A stretch of DNA of 35,123 nt from an uncultured Bacteroidales bacterium (GTDB taxonomy: Bacteria > Bacteroidota > Bacteroidia > Bacteroidales > WCHB1-69), in contig CAMJXE010000025.1 in NCBI GenBank assembly GCA_946409645.1, forward strand, positions 1 to 35,123. Direction: 5' to 3'. Made by a program: the position numbers and the translations under genes. Within the stretch, counting starts at the first letter, position 1. The number at the start of each line of letters is the position of its first letter. This document shows, in pieces, positions 1-7,126 of this stretch. Under the pieces are notes generated by a model. The model ran no database searches. It had not been told where the DNA came from and saw only the letters and a program-made list of their open reading frames with translations.

Positions 1-2
1 AT

Positions 3-374
3 GTTGCCGAAAATGTTCGCGACAAAGCCAAAGATGTGGTAGAAGACATCAAGGACAGCAAGTTTGCAGAGAAAGTGGGCGATGCTGCTGGCAAAGCAAA
101 GGAAATGAGCGGCAAGGCGCTAGAGAAACTCGGCTCGCTGGCCAATCTACCAGTACTGATCAATGCAGGCAAGAAGCTTCAGGAATCCCCGGAAGACACT
201 ACAGAGAAAGAAAATCTGCTCAATGCGCTTGACACGAAAGTGGCAGCCATTTTGGAAGACGGTGTCATTTCTCCCGAAGAGGAGGCTCTTCTCGTGGAAG
301 AAGCCAAGGCTATCGGTATTGATGTGGACGAGTTCCTGGCAGAAGTTCGCGGCAGATTGGAAAACAAAGAGTAA
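3..374 (+). CDS. 3' end of a helical protein of unknown function (5' truncated by window)
   Basis: The reading frame is open from the first complete codon at base 3, so the true start lies outside the window; the GTG at 36 is only an internal codon. About 123 residues are visible. The first ~50 are rich in Lys, Asp, Ala and Glu with heptad-like spacing, resembling the amphipathic helices of YtxH-, CsbD- or apolipophorin-like stress proteins. The last ~50 (ILEDGVISPEEEALLVEEAK and onward) look like a small acidic helical domain of the kind found at the ends of TerB/SHOCT-type proteins. I do not recognise a specific family and assign no function. A hairpin repeat begins 18 bases after the stop, and the next gene is convergent. 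Confidence 0.6.
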   Translation, partial: VAENVRDKAKDVVEDIKDSKFAEKVGDAAGKAKEMSGKALEKLGSLANLPVLINAGKKLQESPEDTTEKENLLNALDTKVAAILEDGVISPEEEALLVEEAKAIGIDVDEFLAEVRGRLENKE

Positions 375-392
375 TCTGCATTTTTCACTATA

Positions 393-447
393 CCCCACAC
401 AAGGCAAAGCCGCAGTGTGGGGTTATTTGCGCTTCGCGCGTCTTGCC
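393..447 (-). repeat. 55-base hairpin repeat, copy 1 (hairpin plus flank)
   Basis: Perfect arms CCCCACAC (393-400) and GTGTGGGG (415-422) enclose a 14-base loop that contains a smaller GGC-AAA-GCC hairpin. Bases 423-447, read on the minus strand, match the left flank of the second copy at 28083-28137 with few mismatches (GGCAAGACGC shared). The two copies have the same length. There is no T-run, so it is not a classical terminator, although it sits between convergent genes. Confidence 0.7.
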
Positions 448-518
448 TTCCCACCCAGTCCTTCGGGCACCCTCCAGAGGAGGGGAATGGGCTGCTTAAG
501 GAAAGCTTTTTATATATT
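448..518. other. Short GC-rich intergenic palindromic stretch
   Basis: Between the hairpin repeat and the next gene lies CCCTCC-AGA-GGAGGG (470-484 region), a short perfect stem preceded by a CCTTCGGG stretch. It looks like debris of another intergenic repeat and could fold at the 3' end of the convergent binding-protein gene. No coding potential is apparent. Confidence 0.3.
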
Positions 519-1439
519 TCAGCGGTTTCCGCAAATTTCCGCAATGTAATCCACTGCGTTCATGTTGCGGAGGGAGACCACATCAATCCAGCCGCTCTCG
601 ATGCCATAAACGCGGCCGGCTTTCACGGCGTTGAGCTGCGTGTAGGGGTGGCGCGAGACAAAGGCCGCGCTGTCCTCCCGGCGCACCAGGATGATGTCGG
701 GATCGACTTTGAAGAGGTATTCGCGACTGATGTTCCAGCCCGTGAGCGAGTCGCCGGCATTGCGCGCGCCCGCGAGCTCGATGATCTCTTGGATATGCGT
801 GTTTTTCGGGGCCGTGAAGTCGCCACCGTCACCGAAACCGACCACGTAATAGACGCACTTGCGGTTTCCGGGGGCGGGCGCGTGAGCCTTCCGCTCCGCA
901 ATCTTCTCCCGCCACTGCGCGGCTTCGGCATTCCCTTTTTCCTCGCATTGTGTGATGCGTCCGATCACCTCCATCATTTCCGACATTCCCTCTAACGAGC
1001 TCTCCTCCACGATGCAGACTACTGGAATTCCCATCTTTTCGATGGCATCCACATCTTGCTGCGAGATCATCGAACCGATGAGCACCACGTCGGGATGCAG
1101 CGACAGGAGCACCTCGAAGTTGATGTTGTGCATTCCACCAACTTTGGTAATCTTCTCTGTCTCAGGTGGATACTTGCAAAAGTCGGAAATACCGACCAAC
1201 TTGTCCTGTGCCCCCACGAGGAACATTACCTCGGTGATGGCGGGCGAAATAGAAACGATGCGCTGCGGTGCCTCCTTCAGCTCAATGGGACGATGATAGG
1301 AATCTTCCCAAGTAAAGAATACTTCCTGCTGTTGGTTAGTTTTCGGTGAATGGCATGTGGGAAATAGTAGAATCAAAAACAGGGAGATTATGATGCATGC
1401 AAAACTGGTTTTTCGAATCATTATTTGTGGTTTTTTCAT
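519..1439 (-). CDS. ABC-transporter substrate-binding lipoprotein, BtuF/FhuD-like
   Basis: 306 residues. The N-terminus is a basic stretch, a hydrophobic segment and Cys29 (FPTC), consistent with an exported lipoprotein, although the lipobox is not ideal. The mature part has the helical-backbone receptor pattern of the Periplasmic_binding_2 (TroA/BtuF) family: PQRIVSISPAITEVMFLVGA, then VGISDFCKYP, VGGMHNINFEVLLSLHPDVV, and later VDPDIILVRRED and VDVVSLR. This family delivers cobalamin, siderophores or heme to an inner-membrane ABC transporter. No permease or ATPase gene is adjacent in the window, so the substrate cannot be read from context. The B12-dependent mutase subunit gene 2.8 kb away makes cobalamin attractive but unproven. 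Translation could begin at Met1 or Met7. Confidence 0.82.
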   Translation of the reverse strand: MKKPQIMIRKTSFACIIISLFLILLFPTCHSPKTNQQQEVFFTWEDSYHRPIELKEAPQRIVSISPAITEVMFLVGAQDKLVGISDFCKYPPETEKITKVGGMHNINFEVLLSLHPDVVLIGSMISQQDVDAIEKMGIPVVCIVEESSLEGMSEMMEVIGRITQCEEKGNAEAAQWREKIAERKAHAPAPGNRKCVYYVVGFGDGGDFTAPKNTHIQEIIELAGARNAGDSLTGWNISREYLFKVDPDIILVRREDSAAFVSRHPYTQLNAVKAGRVYGIESGWIDVVSLRNMNAVDYIAEICGNR

Positions 1440-1471
1440 TATATAGCTCTTGATGAACAGTAATTTGGCGG

Positions 1472-1479
1472 CAAAAATA
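1472..1479 (-). promoter_or_regulatory. -7 element (TATTTTTG) of the binding-protein gene
   Basis: CAAAAATA on the plus strand reads TATTTTTG on the minus strand, matching the Bacteroidota -7 consensus TAnnTTTG, 33 bases before the start codon. The leader would be about 25 bases, too short for a cobalamin riboswitch. Confidence 0.5.
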
Positions 1480-1537
1480 ATATATTTATAGTTTTTTCGT
1501 TTCTTTGCAATTTGTTTTTTTTATGAATATAATTTAA

Positions 1538-1545
1538 TATTTTTG
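1538..1545 (+). promoter_or_regulatory. -7 element (TATTTTTG) of the DUF5686 gene
   Basis: TATTTTTG fits TAnnTTTG and lies 16 bases before the ATG at 1562, implying a very short leader. A TTTG at 1511-1514 is a possible upstream box, with a spacing of 23. Confidence 0.5.
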
Positions 1546-1561
1546 TGCCATCTGTCGTTCA

Positions 1562-4171
1562 ATGAGTAAGATACGAAGCTTTTTCAAAAATCGGAATACA
1601 ACCTTTCTGGCGGTGATGGTTGGGTGTTCCCTCCTTTTGGGGAGTGCTCTCGGACAACTTTCGGCACAGGAGCTTCGCGGAAAGGTTTATTCGCTCGACG
1701 AGAAAGGCGACACTGTTGCGGTGTATATGGCGAAATTGCAGTGGCTGCACACCGCGGTGGGAACTTATACCAATACAAAAGGTTCGTACAAATTACCGTA
1801 TGCTAAGACAGACACACTAATTGTTAGCTATTCGTTTTATAAACCTGATACACTGGTTGTTAAGAAAGGTGAAAAACAGCGAAACATCTTCCTTAATATG
1901 GCTCAGCCATTGAGGGAGGTGGTAGTCAAGAAAAAGAAACAGAAGTACGTCCGCAAGGGAAATCCTGCCGTGGAATTGATTGAAAAAGTGATTGCACATA
2001 AAAACGAGAACCGTATCGAATCGGCAGAATGTTATAAATCAAAGGTTTACAAGAAAATGGTAATCACTTTTGGACGGTTTGATATGGACTTTCAGAAAAA
2101 TGCATTTAATCGTCAACTTTCATTTTTGGAGAAATATATTGACACGGTTAAGGCTGACACAGTGCCCGTGATAACACTTTCCTTGAGGGAGAGTTTGTCG
2201 GATCGCTATTACCAAAAGTCTCCGCGTAAGAAAGTTAACTATTTGATTGCTAGAAGAATGCAAGGCGTTGATGAGATACAAGAAGATGAGGGGCTCGGTA
2301 CCAATCTCGGGGCCATGTTCTCGGAAGTGAACATCTTTGACAACGATATTGAATTGATGCTCAACCGGTTTGTGAGCCCGCTCTCCTCCGCCTTTGCCAC
2401 CATGTATTACCATTACTTTATTACGGACACCCTGATGATAGATAGTATTTCCTGCATCGAGCTCTCTTTCGCGCCCGTGAACAGCAGGACTTTCGGATTC
2501 ACGGGACGTTTGTATATTGTGAATGACAGTACCTACGCGTTGAAAAAGTATAACATCAATGTCCCTGTTGACATTAATATGAACTATGTCAAACGACTGA
2601 TTGTTGAACAAGATTTTATTCAGACAGAAAGTGGTTTATGGGCACCGAACACATCGCAAACATTCGGTGCGTTTTCCTTCATCAAGCGGAAAAAGAAAAA
2701 ACAAAGACATATTTATATTCGTCAGAACACGTTATGGTATCAATATGAGATAGGGGCCACGATTCCAGATTCGCTTGCTTCTGCGGGTGAGGAGATCGAA
2801 TCGCCGGATGTATCGAAATACAAGAGCGGGCGATGGAAGAAAATGCGTCCGGAACCGCTGAGTCAGCAGGAATCTGTCATGGACAGTCTCTCGACCGAAC
2901 TGCGTCGTTTGCCTTTGTTCAGGGGGTTGGAAAAGACGGCGGAGATTTTATCCACGGGTTATATCTCTACGACAAAGGATCGCAAACAGAGTCGGTTTGA
3001 TATCGGATCGATTTACAATATGATCAGTCACAACCCGACCGAAGGGGTACGATTGCGCATAGGAGGCATGACCACCGCCAATTTGCACGATCACTTTTTC
3101 CTGACAGGATACCTTGCTTTCGGATGTAAAGACCTGAGACTCAAGTATAACGCCACGGCGATTTACAGTTTCGTACCCAAAAAGCGACATTATAACGAAT
3201 CTCCGCGACATGCTATATATCTGAGCACGAGTTATGATATGGAGATGGTGGGACAAAATTATTCCTATATGGACCGCGACAATATTCTGTTGTCCTATTC
3301 TGAGGACAATTCACCGGCGTTGTCGGCGCAGTATGTTCGTCGTCACAAGTTGCGTTACCTCCATGAGTGGGAGAGTCGCTTCAGCGTGGATACGTGGGTG
3401 CAAATGGAGGAAAACGAGGCGGCGGGCAAATCAGTGTATTGGCGAATTAACAGTGATGGAACAGCTTCACCCGTAAGAGATTACAAGGTATGGGAATGGG
3501 GTATTGATCTCAGGTGGGCTCCAGGGGAACTTGTTTATAACAAACAGTCCGGAAAGGGTGCGTTACTAAGACTTTCAAGAGACGCGCCGGTGTTCAAACT
3601 GTCGCATACTCTCGGTAATTTGGATGGGAAATGCTGGTACAACCATACGGACTTTTCTGTAGAGAAACGATTTTGGCTTTCCGCGTTCGGGCACATTGAT
3701 GCCACGGCGCAAGCGGGCATTGTCTGGAATGCCGTGCCCTTCCCGAAACTGTACGTCCCGCAAAGCAACCAGTCGTGGTTCCTCACACCCAACACTTTCT
3801 GTTTGATGAAGCCAATGGAGTTCATCATGGACAAGTACGTCGCACTCTACGCCACCTATCATCTGAAAGGGTGGATATTCAATCGCATTCCGATTTGGAA
3901 CCGTTTGAAATTCAGGGAAGTAGTCTCTTTCAGCGGCATTTATGGTGGACTTTCGCCAAAGAACCTTCCTTCCGAAAACACACCTGGTCTTTACGTACTT
4001 CCCGATGGATGTTCTCCGATAGGGAAGGTGCCGTATATGGAATTCACTGCAGGCATTGAAAACATTCTGCAAGTATTGCGCATCGATTATGTACGCCGCA
4101 TTTCCTACGCTAAAGATTTGACTGGCTGGGGGAAAAATGGCATTAGGGTGTCGTTGAATATTTCCTTTTAA
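1562..4171 (+). CDS. DUF5686 / carboxypeptidase-like regulatory domain outer-membrane protein
   Basis: 869 residues with a signal peptide (hydrophobic ~14-33, ending LSAQ). Residues ~37-115 form a CarboxypepD_reg-like beta-sandwich (ELRGKVYSLDEKGDTVAVYM...). A basic KKKKQKYVRKGNPAVELIEKVI segment follows; its NPAxxLIxxVI pattern is the hallmark of the DUF5686 family in Bacteroidota. The C-terminal ~400 residues alternate aromatic and polar residues as in a beta-barrel, and the protein ends in Phe (SLNISF), as expected for an outer-membrane barrel. The family resembles TonB-dependent-receptor architecture but its substrate is unknown. The gene appears monocistronic with its own promoter, and it converges on the mutase gene 57 bases away. 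Confidence 0.85.
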   Translation: MSKIRSFFKNRNTTFLAVMVGCSLLLGSALGQLSAQELRGKVYSLDEKGDTVAVYMAKLQWLHTAVGTYTNTKGSYKLPYAKTDTLIVSYSFYKPDTLVVKKGEKQRNIFLNMAQPLREVVVKKKKQKYVRKGNPAVELIEKVIAHKNENRIESAECYKSKVYKKMVITFGRFDMDFQKNAFNRQLSFLEKYIDTVKADTVPVITLSLRESLSDRYYQKSPRKKVNYLIARRMQGVDEIQEDEGLGTNLGAMFSEVNIFDNDIELMLNRFVSPLSSAFATMYYHYFITDTLMIDSISCIELSFAPVNSRTFGFTGRLYIVNDSTYALKKYNINVPVDINMNYVKRLIVEQDFIQTESGLWAPNTSQTFGAFSFIKRKKKKQRHIYIRQNTLWYQYEIGATIPDSLASAGEEIESPDVSKYKSGRWKKMRPEPLSQQESVMDSLSTELRRLPLFRGLEKTAEILSTGYISTTKDRKQSRFDIGSIYNMISHNPTEGVRLRIGGMTTANLHDHFFLTGYLAFGCKDLRLKYNATAIYSFVPKKRHYNESPRHAIYLSTSYDMEMVGQNYSYMDRDNILLSYSEDNSPALSAQYVRRHKLRYLHEWESRFSVDTWVQMEENEAAGKSVYWRINSDGTASPVRDYKVWEWGIDLRWAPGELVYNKQSGKGALLRLSRDAPVFKLSHTLGNLDGKCWYNHTDFSVEKRFWLSAFGHIDATAQAGIVWNAVPFPKLYVPQSNQSWFLTPNTFCLMKPMEFIMDKYVALYATYHLKGWIFNRIPIWNRLKFREVVSFSGIYGGLSPKNLPSENTPGLYVLPDGCSPIGKVPYMEFTAGIENILQVLRIDYVRRISYAKDLTGWGKNGIRVSLNISF

Positions 4172-4176
4172 AAAAA

Positions 4177-4202
4177 TAGAGACGTACAACGGCACGTCTC
4201 TA
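4177..4202. repeat. GTAGAGACG-type palindrome, copy A
   Basis: Perfect 9-bp arms TAGAGACGT (4177-4185) and ACGTCTCTA (4194-4202) around an 8-base loop, between two convergent stop codons. It may work as a bidirectional terminator, but the same sequence recurs at four other sites in the window. Confidence 0.75.
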
Positions 4203-4228
4203 TAAAATCCTCTCTACAATGAAGAAGT

Positions 4229-6076
4229 TTATTTCAATAACATCTGATTATATTTCCTTAAGGATTCCAGAATATTGACTCTCACGTGGATAAAGTCGTC
4301 GGTGCCGGCTTCTTTGAGTGCGTCGAGACATTCCGTTGGATTGCCAGCCACGAGGAATGGCGTGTTCGGGAATTGCGTTTTACACTGTTTAGTGGCTTCC
4401 ACGCCAAGGGTGGCGTATTCTTCGTCGGAGCTGCACACCACAATGAGGTCGGGTTTCGCTTCGCCAGCAGCTTTCACGCCCTCTTCGACGGTGGCGAAAC
4501 CGGCGGGCTCGACGATCTGGTAGCCGGCGCATCCGAAGAAGTTGGTGATGAAGCCGGCCCGCGCTTGGCGCATAGCTAAGTTACCGAGCTTCAGCAAATA
4601 GACGGATGGACGGTGATTTTCTTTGGCGTATTTTTCAGTCTCCAAACGCAGCTCTTCGAATGCTCTCGCGCCGCGGTAGGTCTTCAAACCTTCGTTTTCG
4701 TCCTTCTTCACGCACTCGATTTTGTCGGCCATTGTCTCGTTGATATTCGGGTATTGGTTGGTGCCCAGCAAGATATAGCGGCGAGTGGCGATGTTCATGT
4801 CGCGTTTCTGGCAGCTCTCCTCGATGGCAGTGCGCATGGTTCCGTTTTCGATGACTGCGAGTGCACCACCGTTTTGCTCAACAGATTGGAAGAGTTTCCA
4901 AGCGTTTTCAGCGATGGAGTTGGTGAGGTTTTCAACGTAGTAGGATCCGGCGGCGGGATCGACCACGCGGTCCATGAAGGCTTCTTCCTTGAGGATGACC
5001 TGTACGTTGCGGGAGATACGGCGGGAGAACTCATCGGACTCCTTGTAAGCCACATCAAACGGTTGCAGCGAGATGGAATCAGAGCCGCCAATCACGGCAG
5101 ACATACCCTCCGTAGTGCTGCGGAGCATATTGACGTATGGGTCGTAAATCGTTTTGTTCCAAGTAGATGCGATGGTGTTAATATGGATTTTATACGCGCA
5201 GTCGCATTCGGGTTTGTATTGAGCCACCATCGTGGACCAAAGCAGACGGGTAGCACGCAATTTCGCGATTTCCATGAAATAGTTGGAACCCACGGAGAGC
5301 GTCAGTTGCATACGGGAGGCCACTTTTTCGGGTTTGACCCCCCTTTCGGTGCAGAATGCCAAGTATTCGTTAGCCAAGTTCAGTGTGTATGCAAGCTCTT
5401 GCACGATGGTCGCGCCAGCGTTGTGCAGCGTAATGCCGTTCACGTTGATAACTTTGAAGTTTCGCATGCAGCCGTTGAGCTCGATCAGTTGGACGGCCTG
5501 CTGCAGATCCTCTTCGGCGGATTTCCAGAACTTGTTATGTCTGAGACGGTAGGTCAGTGGATCGAAGTTGAGGCTGCCCTGCACTTTCTCTTTGTCGAAG
5601 TTGTTCTTCTCCACGTAAGCGACGAAATTCGTCATCAGGTCGAGGTAGCTCTTCACGTGGTTGAATTGTACGCCGTTGACATTCAAGTCGATACCTTTCA
5701 GCAAAGTCTCCAAAGCAGCTGCGCTATCTACGTTAGTCGCGTTGAAAGCGATGCAGGTGGCTCCACGTTTGAGGGCATCCACCGCAATGGCGTTGGCCTT
5801 AACGGGATCCGACTCCTCCACCTCTTGCACGATTTCCCATGAATTGTCGTGCGGATTCGTGCCACGTGTGTAGGGGAACTCGTTCGGCATGGTCTTCAGA
5901 TAATCCAAATTTTCCATATTTTCTGCACGATAATATGGGCGAACCTGAAAACCTTCCTCTGTTTTCCATACTAATTTCTTCTCATAATCAGCACCTTTGA
6001 GGTCTTTATTAATGGTTGCTTCCCATTGCTCCGTGGTTACGGGCGGGAATTCGGTGAATAATTTTTCGTCGTTCAT
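4229..6076 (-). CDS. mutA: Methylmalonyl-CoA mutase small subunit
   Basis: 615 residues, close to the usual ~620-640 for this subunit. It is the non-catalytic partner of MutB in the B12-dependent interconversion of succinyl-CoA and methylmalonyl-CoA (propionate pathway). The N-terminus (LFTEFPPVTTEQWEATINKD) and the TIM-barrel segments such as PYTRGTNPHDNSWEIVQEV and VIGGSDSISLQPFDV are typical. The C-terminal flavodoxin-like domain (about 507-615) reads NFFGCAGYQ where the large subunit has the cobalamin-ligating DxHxxG. With no His there, this is the small subunit. MutB normally lies directly downstream, but here the next gene is convergent and unrelated, so the large subunit must be encoded elsewhere. 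Confidence 0.93.
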   Translation of the reverse strand: MNDEKLFTEFPPVTTEQWEATINKDLKGADYEKKLVWKTEEGFQVRPYYRAENMENLDYLKTMPNEFPYTRGTNPHDNSWEIVQEVEESDPVKANAIAVDALKRGATCIAFNATNVDSAAALETLLKGIDLNVNGVQFNHVKSYLDLMTNFVAYVEKNNFDKEKVQGSLNFDPLTYRLRHNKFWKSAEEDLQQAVQLIELNGCMRNFKVINVNGITLHNAGATIVQELAYTLNLANEYLAFCTERGVKPEKVASRMQLTLSVGSNYFMEIAKLRATRLLWSTMVAQYKPECDCAYKIHINTIASTWNKTIYDPYVNMLRSTTEGMSAVIGGSDSISLQPFDVAYKESDEFSRRISRNVQVILKEEAFMDRVVDPAAGSYYVENLTNSIAENAWKLFQSVEQNGGALAVIENGTMRTAIEESCQKRDMNIATRRYILLGTNQYPNINETMADKIECVKKDENEGLKTYRGARAFEELRLETEKYAKENHRPSVYLLKLGNLAMRQARAGFITNFFGCAGYQIVEPAGFATVEEGVKAAGEAKPDLIVVCSSDEEYATLGVEATKQCKTQFPNTPFLVAGNPTECLDALKEAGTDDFIHVRVNILESLRKYNQMLLK

Positions 6077-6097
6077 ATTCCTTTTATATTAAGGCTG

Positions 6098-6105
6098 CAA
6101 AGATA
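6098..6105 (-). promoter_or_regulatory. -7 element (TATCTTTG) of mutA
   Basis: CAAAGATA on the plus strand is TATCTTTG on the minus strand, 21 bases before the mutA start. A degenerate GGTTA tandem tract starts 11 bases upstream of it in the promoter region. Confidence 0.5.
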
Positions 6106-6116
6106 CAAATTTTTTG

Positions 6117-6148
6117 GGTTAAATGGTTAGATGGTTAAAAGGTTAAAA
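6117..6148. repeat. Four 8-bp tandem units GGTTARAW
   Basis: GGTTAAAT, GGTTAGAT, GGTTAAAA and GGTTAAAA follow each other with exact 8-base periodicity. They lie between the divergent promoters of mutA and the DRTGG gene, roughly where -33 elements of the mutA promoter would be. Confidence 0.7.
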
Positions 6149-6182
6149 AGAAAATAGATTTCGTTGCCAATTATAAAAAATG

Positions 6183-6190
6183 TATCTTTG
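6183..6190 (+). promoter_or_regulatory. -7 element (TATCTTTG) of the hydrogenase-like cluster
   Basis: TATCTTTG 38 bases before the ATG at 6229, with TTG at 6164-6166 as a possible upstream box. It is the only good promoter seen before the four-gene run to 9474. Confidence 0.5.
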
Positions 6191-6228
6191 CAAATTATTT
6201 TCATCATTCATTGTAGAAACTATTAGAA

Positions 6229-6576
6229 ATGACAATTGAAGAAATTAAAAACCTGGTACAAGGTGAGGTGATTTGCGGCGAAGATTATCTGGATCAACAC
6301 ATTGAGTGTGTGTTTGCTTCCGATTTGATGAGCGATGTCCTGACGTTGAAGGATGTGAACAACTTGTTGTTGCTCACGGGATTGAGCAATCTTCAATCTA
6401 TCCGCACATGTGAAATGTCTGACATTAGTTACCTATTGATCGTGCGCGGCAAGGATGTGACGGAGGAGATGAAGGAGTTGGCCGAGGACAACGACATGGT
6501 CATCATCCGCACGGGATTTTCCATGTATAAGACCTCCGGGATTTTGTACAATGCTGGTCTGCCAGCTGTTTATTAG
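6229..6576 (+). CDS. DRTGG domain protein
   Basis: 115 residues, the size of a stand-alone DRTGG domain. The opening (MTIEEIKNLVQGEVICGED) and the middle (ASDLMSDVLTLKDVNNLLLLTGLSNLQSIRTC) match the DRTGG fold found in the N-terminal part of some phosphotransacetylases and next to CBS domains, where it is thought to bind a ligand. In anaerobes, small DRTGG proteins often accompany RsbW-like ATPases and [FeFe]-hydrogenase-like proteins, as here. It is the first gene of a same-strand run, with 26 bases to the next gene. Its function is not known; a sensory or regulatory role is inferred from the neighbours only. Confidence 0.8.
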   Translation: MTIEEIKNLVQGEVICGEDYLDQHIECVFASDLMSDVLTLKDVNNLLLLTGLSNLQSIRTCEMSDISYLLIVRGKDVTEEMKELAEDNDMVIIRTGFSMYKTSGILYNAGLPAVY

Positions 6577-6602
6577 TTTGATTATTAACCAAATCTAACA
6601 TT

Positions 6603-7022
6603 ATGAATTTTACTTACCATGTTGAAGGCGGGGATTTCACCAATGCGGGTTCCACATCCAGCCAGGTGAAAAGGATGCTTAAAAAGATAGGTGTAAGCCC
6701 TGAAATTGTGAAGAAAACTGTTGTCGCTCTCTATGAAGCGGAAGTCAATATTGTGGCGCACGCTTACCGTGGCGATATTACCGTGGATTTGGAAGAAGAC
6801 CACGTCAAGATTGTGCTGGCTGATGAGGGCCCAGGCATTCCCGATATTGAACGCGCTATGCAGAAAGGCTATTCAACAGCATCCCAGAAGGTTAGAGAGA
6901 TGGGATTCGGTGCTGGCATGGGGCTTCCCAATATCAAGAACAACTCCGATTCTCTAAATATCACTTCTGAGGTCGGCAAAGGCACCACGATCGAGTTCGT
7001 GAACTATTTCTTTGGACATTGA
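6603..7022 (+). CDS. RsbW/SpoIIAB-like HATPase (anti-sigma-factor kinase family)
   Basis: 139 residues comprising one GHKL ATPase domain. The N box is ALYEAEVNIVAHAY (Glu and Asn for Mg-ATP), the G1 box is DEGPGIPD and the G2 box is GFGAGMGLPNIK. There is no histidine phosphoacceptor or sensor domain, so it resembles the serine kinases of partner-switching systems (RsbW, SpoIIAB) rather than a two-component kinase. No sigma factor or STAS antagonist is next to it; the neighbours are a DRTGG protein and a hydrogenase-like iron-sulfur protein. I infer that it couples a redox or metabolite signal to regulation, but the target is unknown. Confidence 0.85.
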   Translation: MNFTYHVEGGDFTNAGSTSSQVKRMLKKIGVSPEIVKKTVVALYEAEVNIVAHAYRGDITVDLEEDHVKIVLADEGPGIPDIERAMQKGYSTASQKVREMGFGAGMGLPNIKNNSDSLNITSEVGKGTTIEFVNYFFGH

Positions 7023-7073
7023 TGTTGGCTGTTGGCTTTTTGACTTTAACTTTGATCTTGACTAATCCCTATT

Positions 7074-7120
7074 GCCTTCTAACCCTTTAACCTTTATAAC
7101 CTTCTAACCCCTTTAACCCC
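7074..7120. repeat. Degenerate TAACC tandem tract
   Basis: TAACC recurs at 7080, 7088, 7097, 7105 and 7114, a period of 8 or 9 bases. It is the complement of the GGTTA unit at 6117-6148. It lies directly in front of the hydrogenase-like gene, ending seven bases before its ATG at 7127, so it would form part of the message there. Confidence 0.65.
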
Positions 7121-7126
7121 AAAAAC

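Noticed and set aside
417..995. 192-codon plus-strand frame across the binding-protein gene
   Set aside because: Runs through the hairpin repeat and antisense to a recognisable lipoprotein.
1440..1561. Cobalamin riboswitch upstream of the BtuF-like gene
   Set aside because: Only 122 bases separate the divergent genes and the -7 box leaves about 25 bases of leader, too short for the riboswitch; no B12-box was seen.
4613..5842. 409-codon open frame on the plus strand
   Set aside because: It lies wholly antisense to mutA, whose protein is clearly recognisable; the plus-strand product has no family features and mirrors mutA codon bias.
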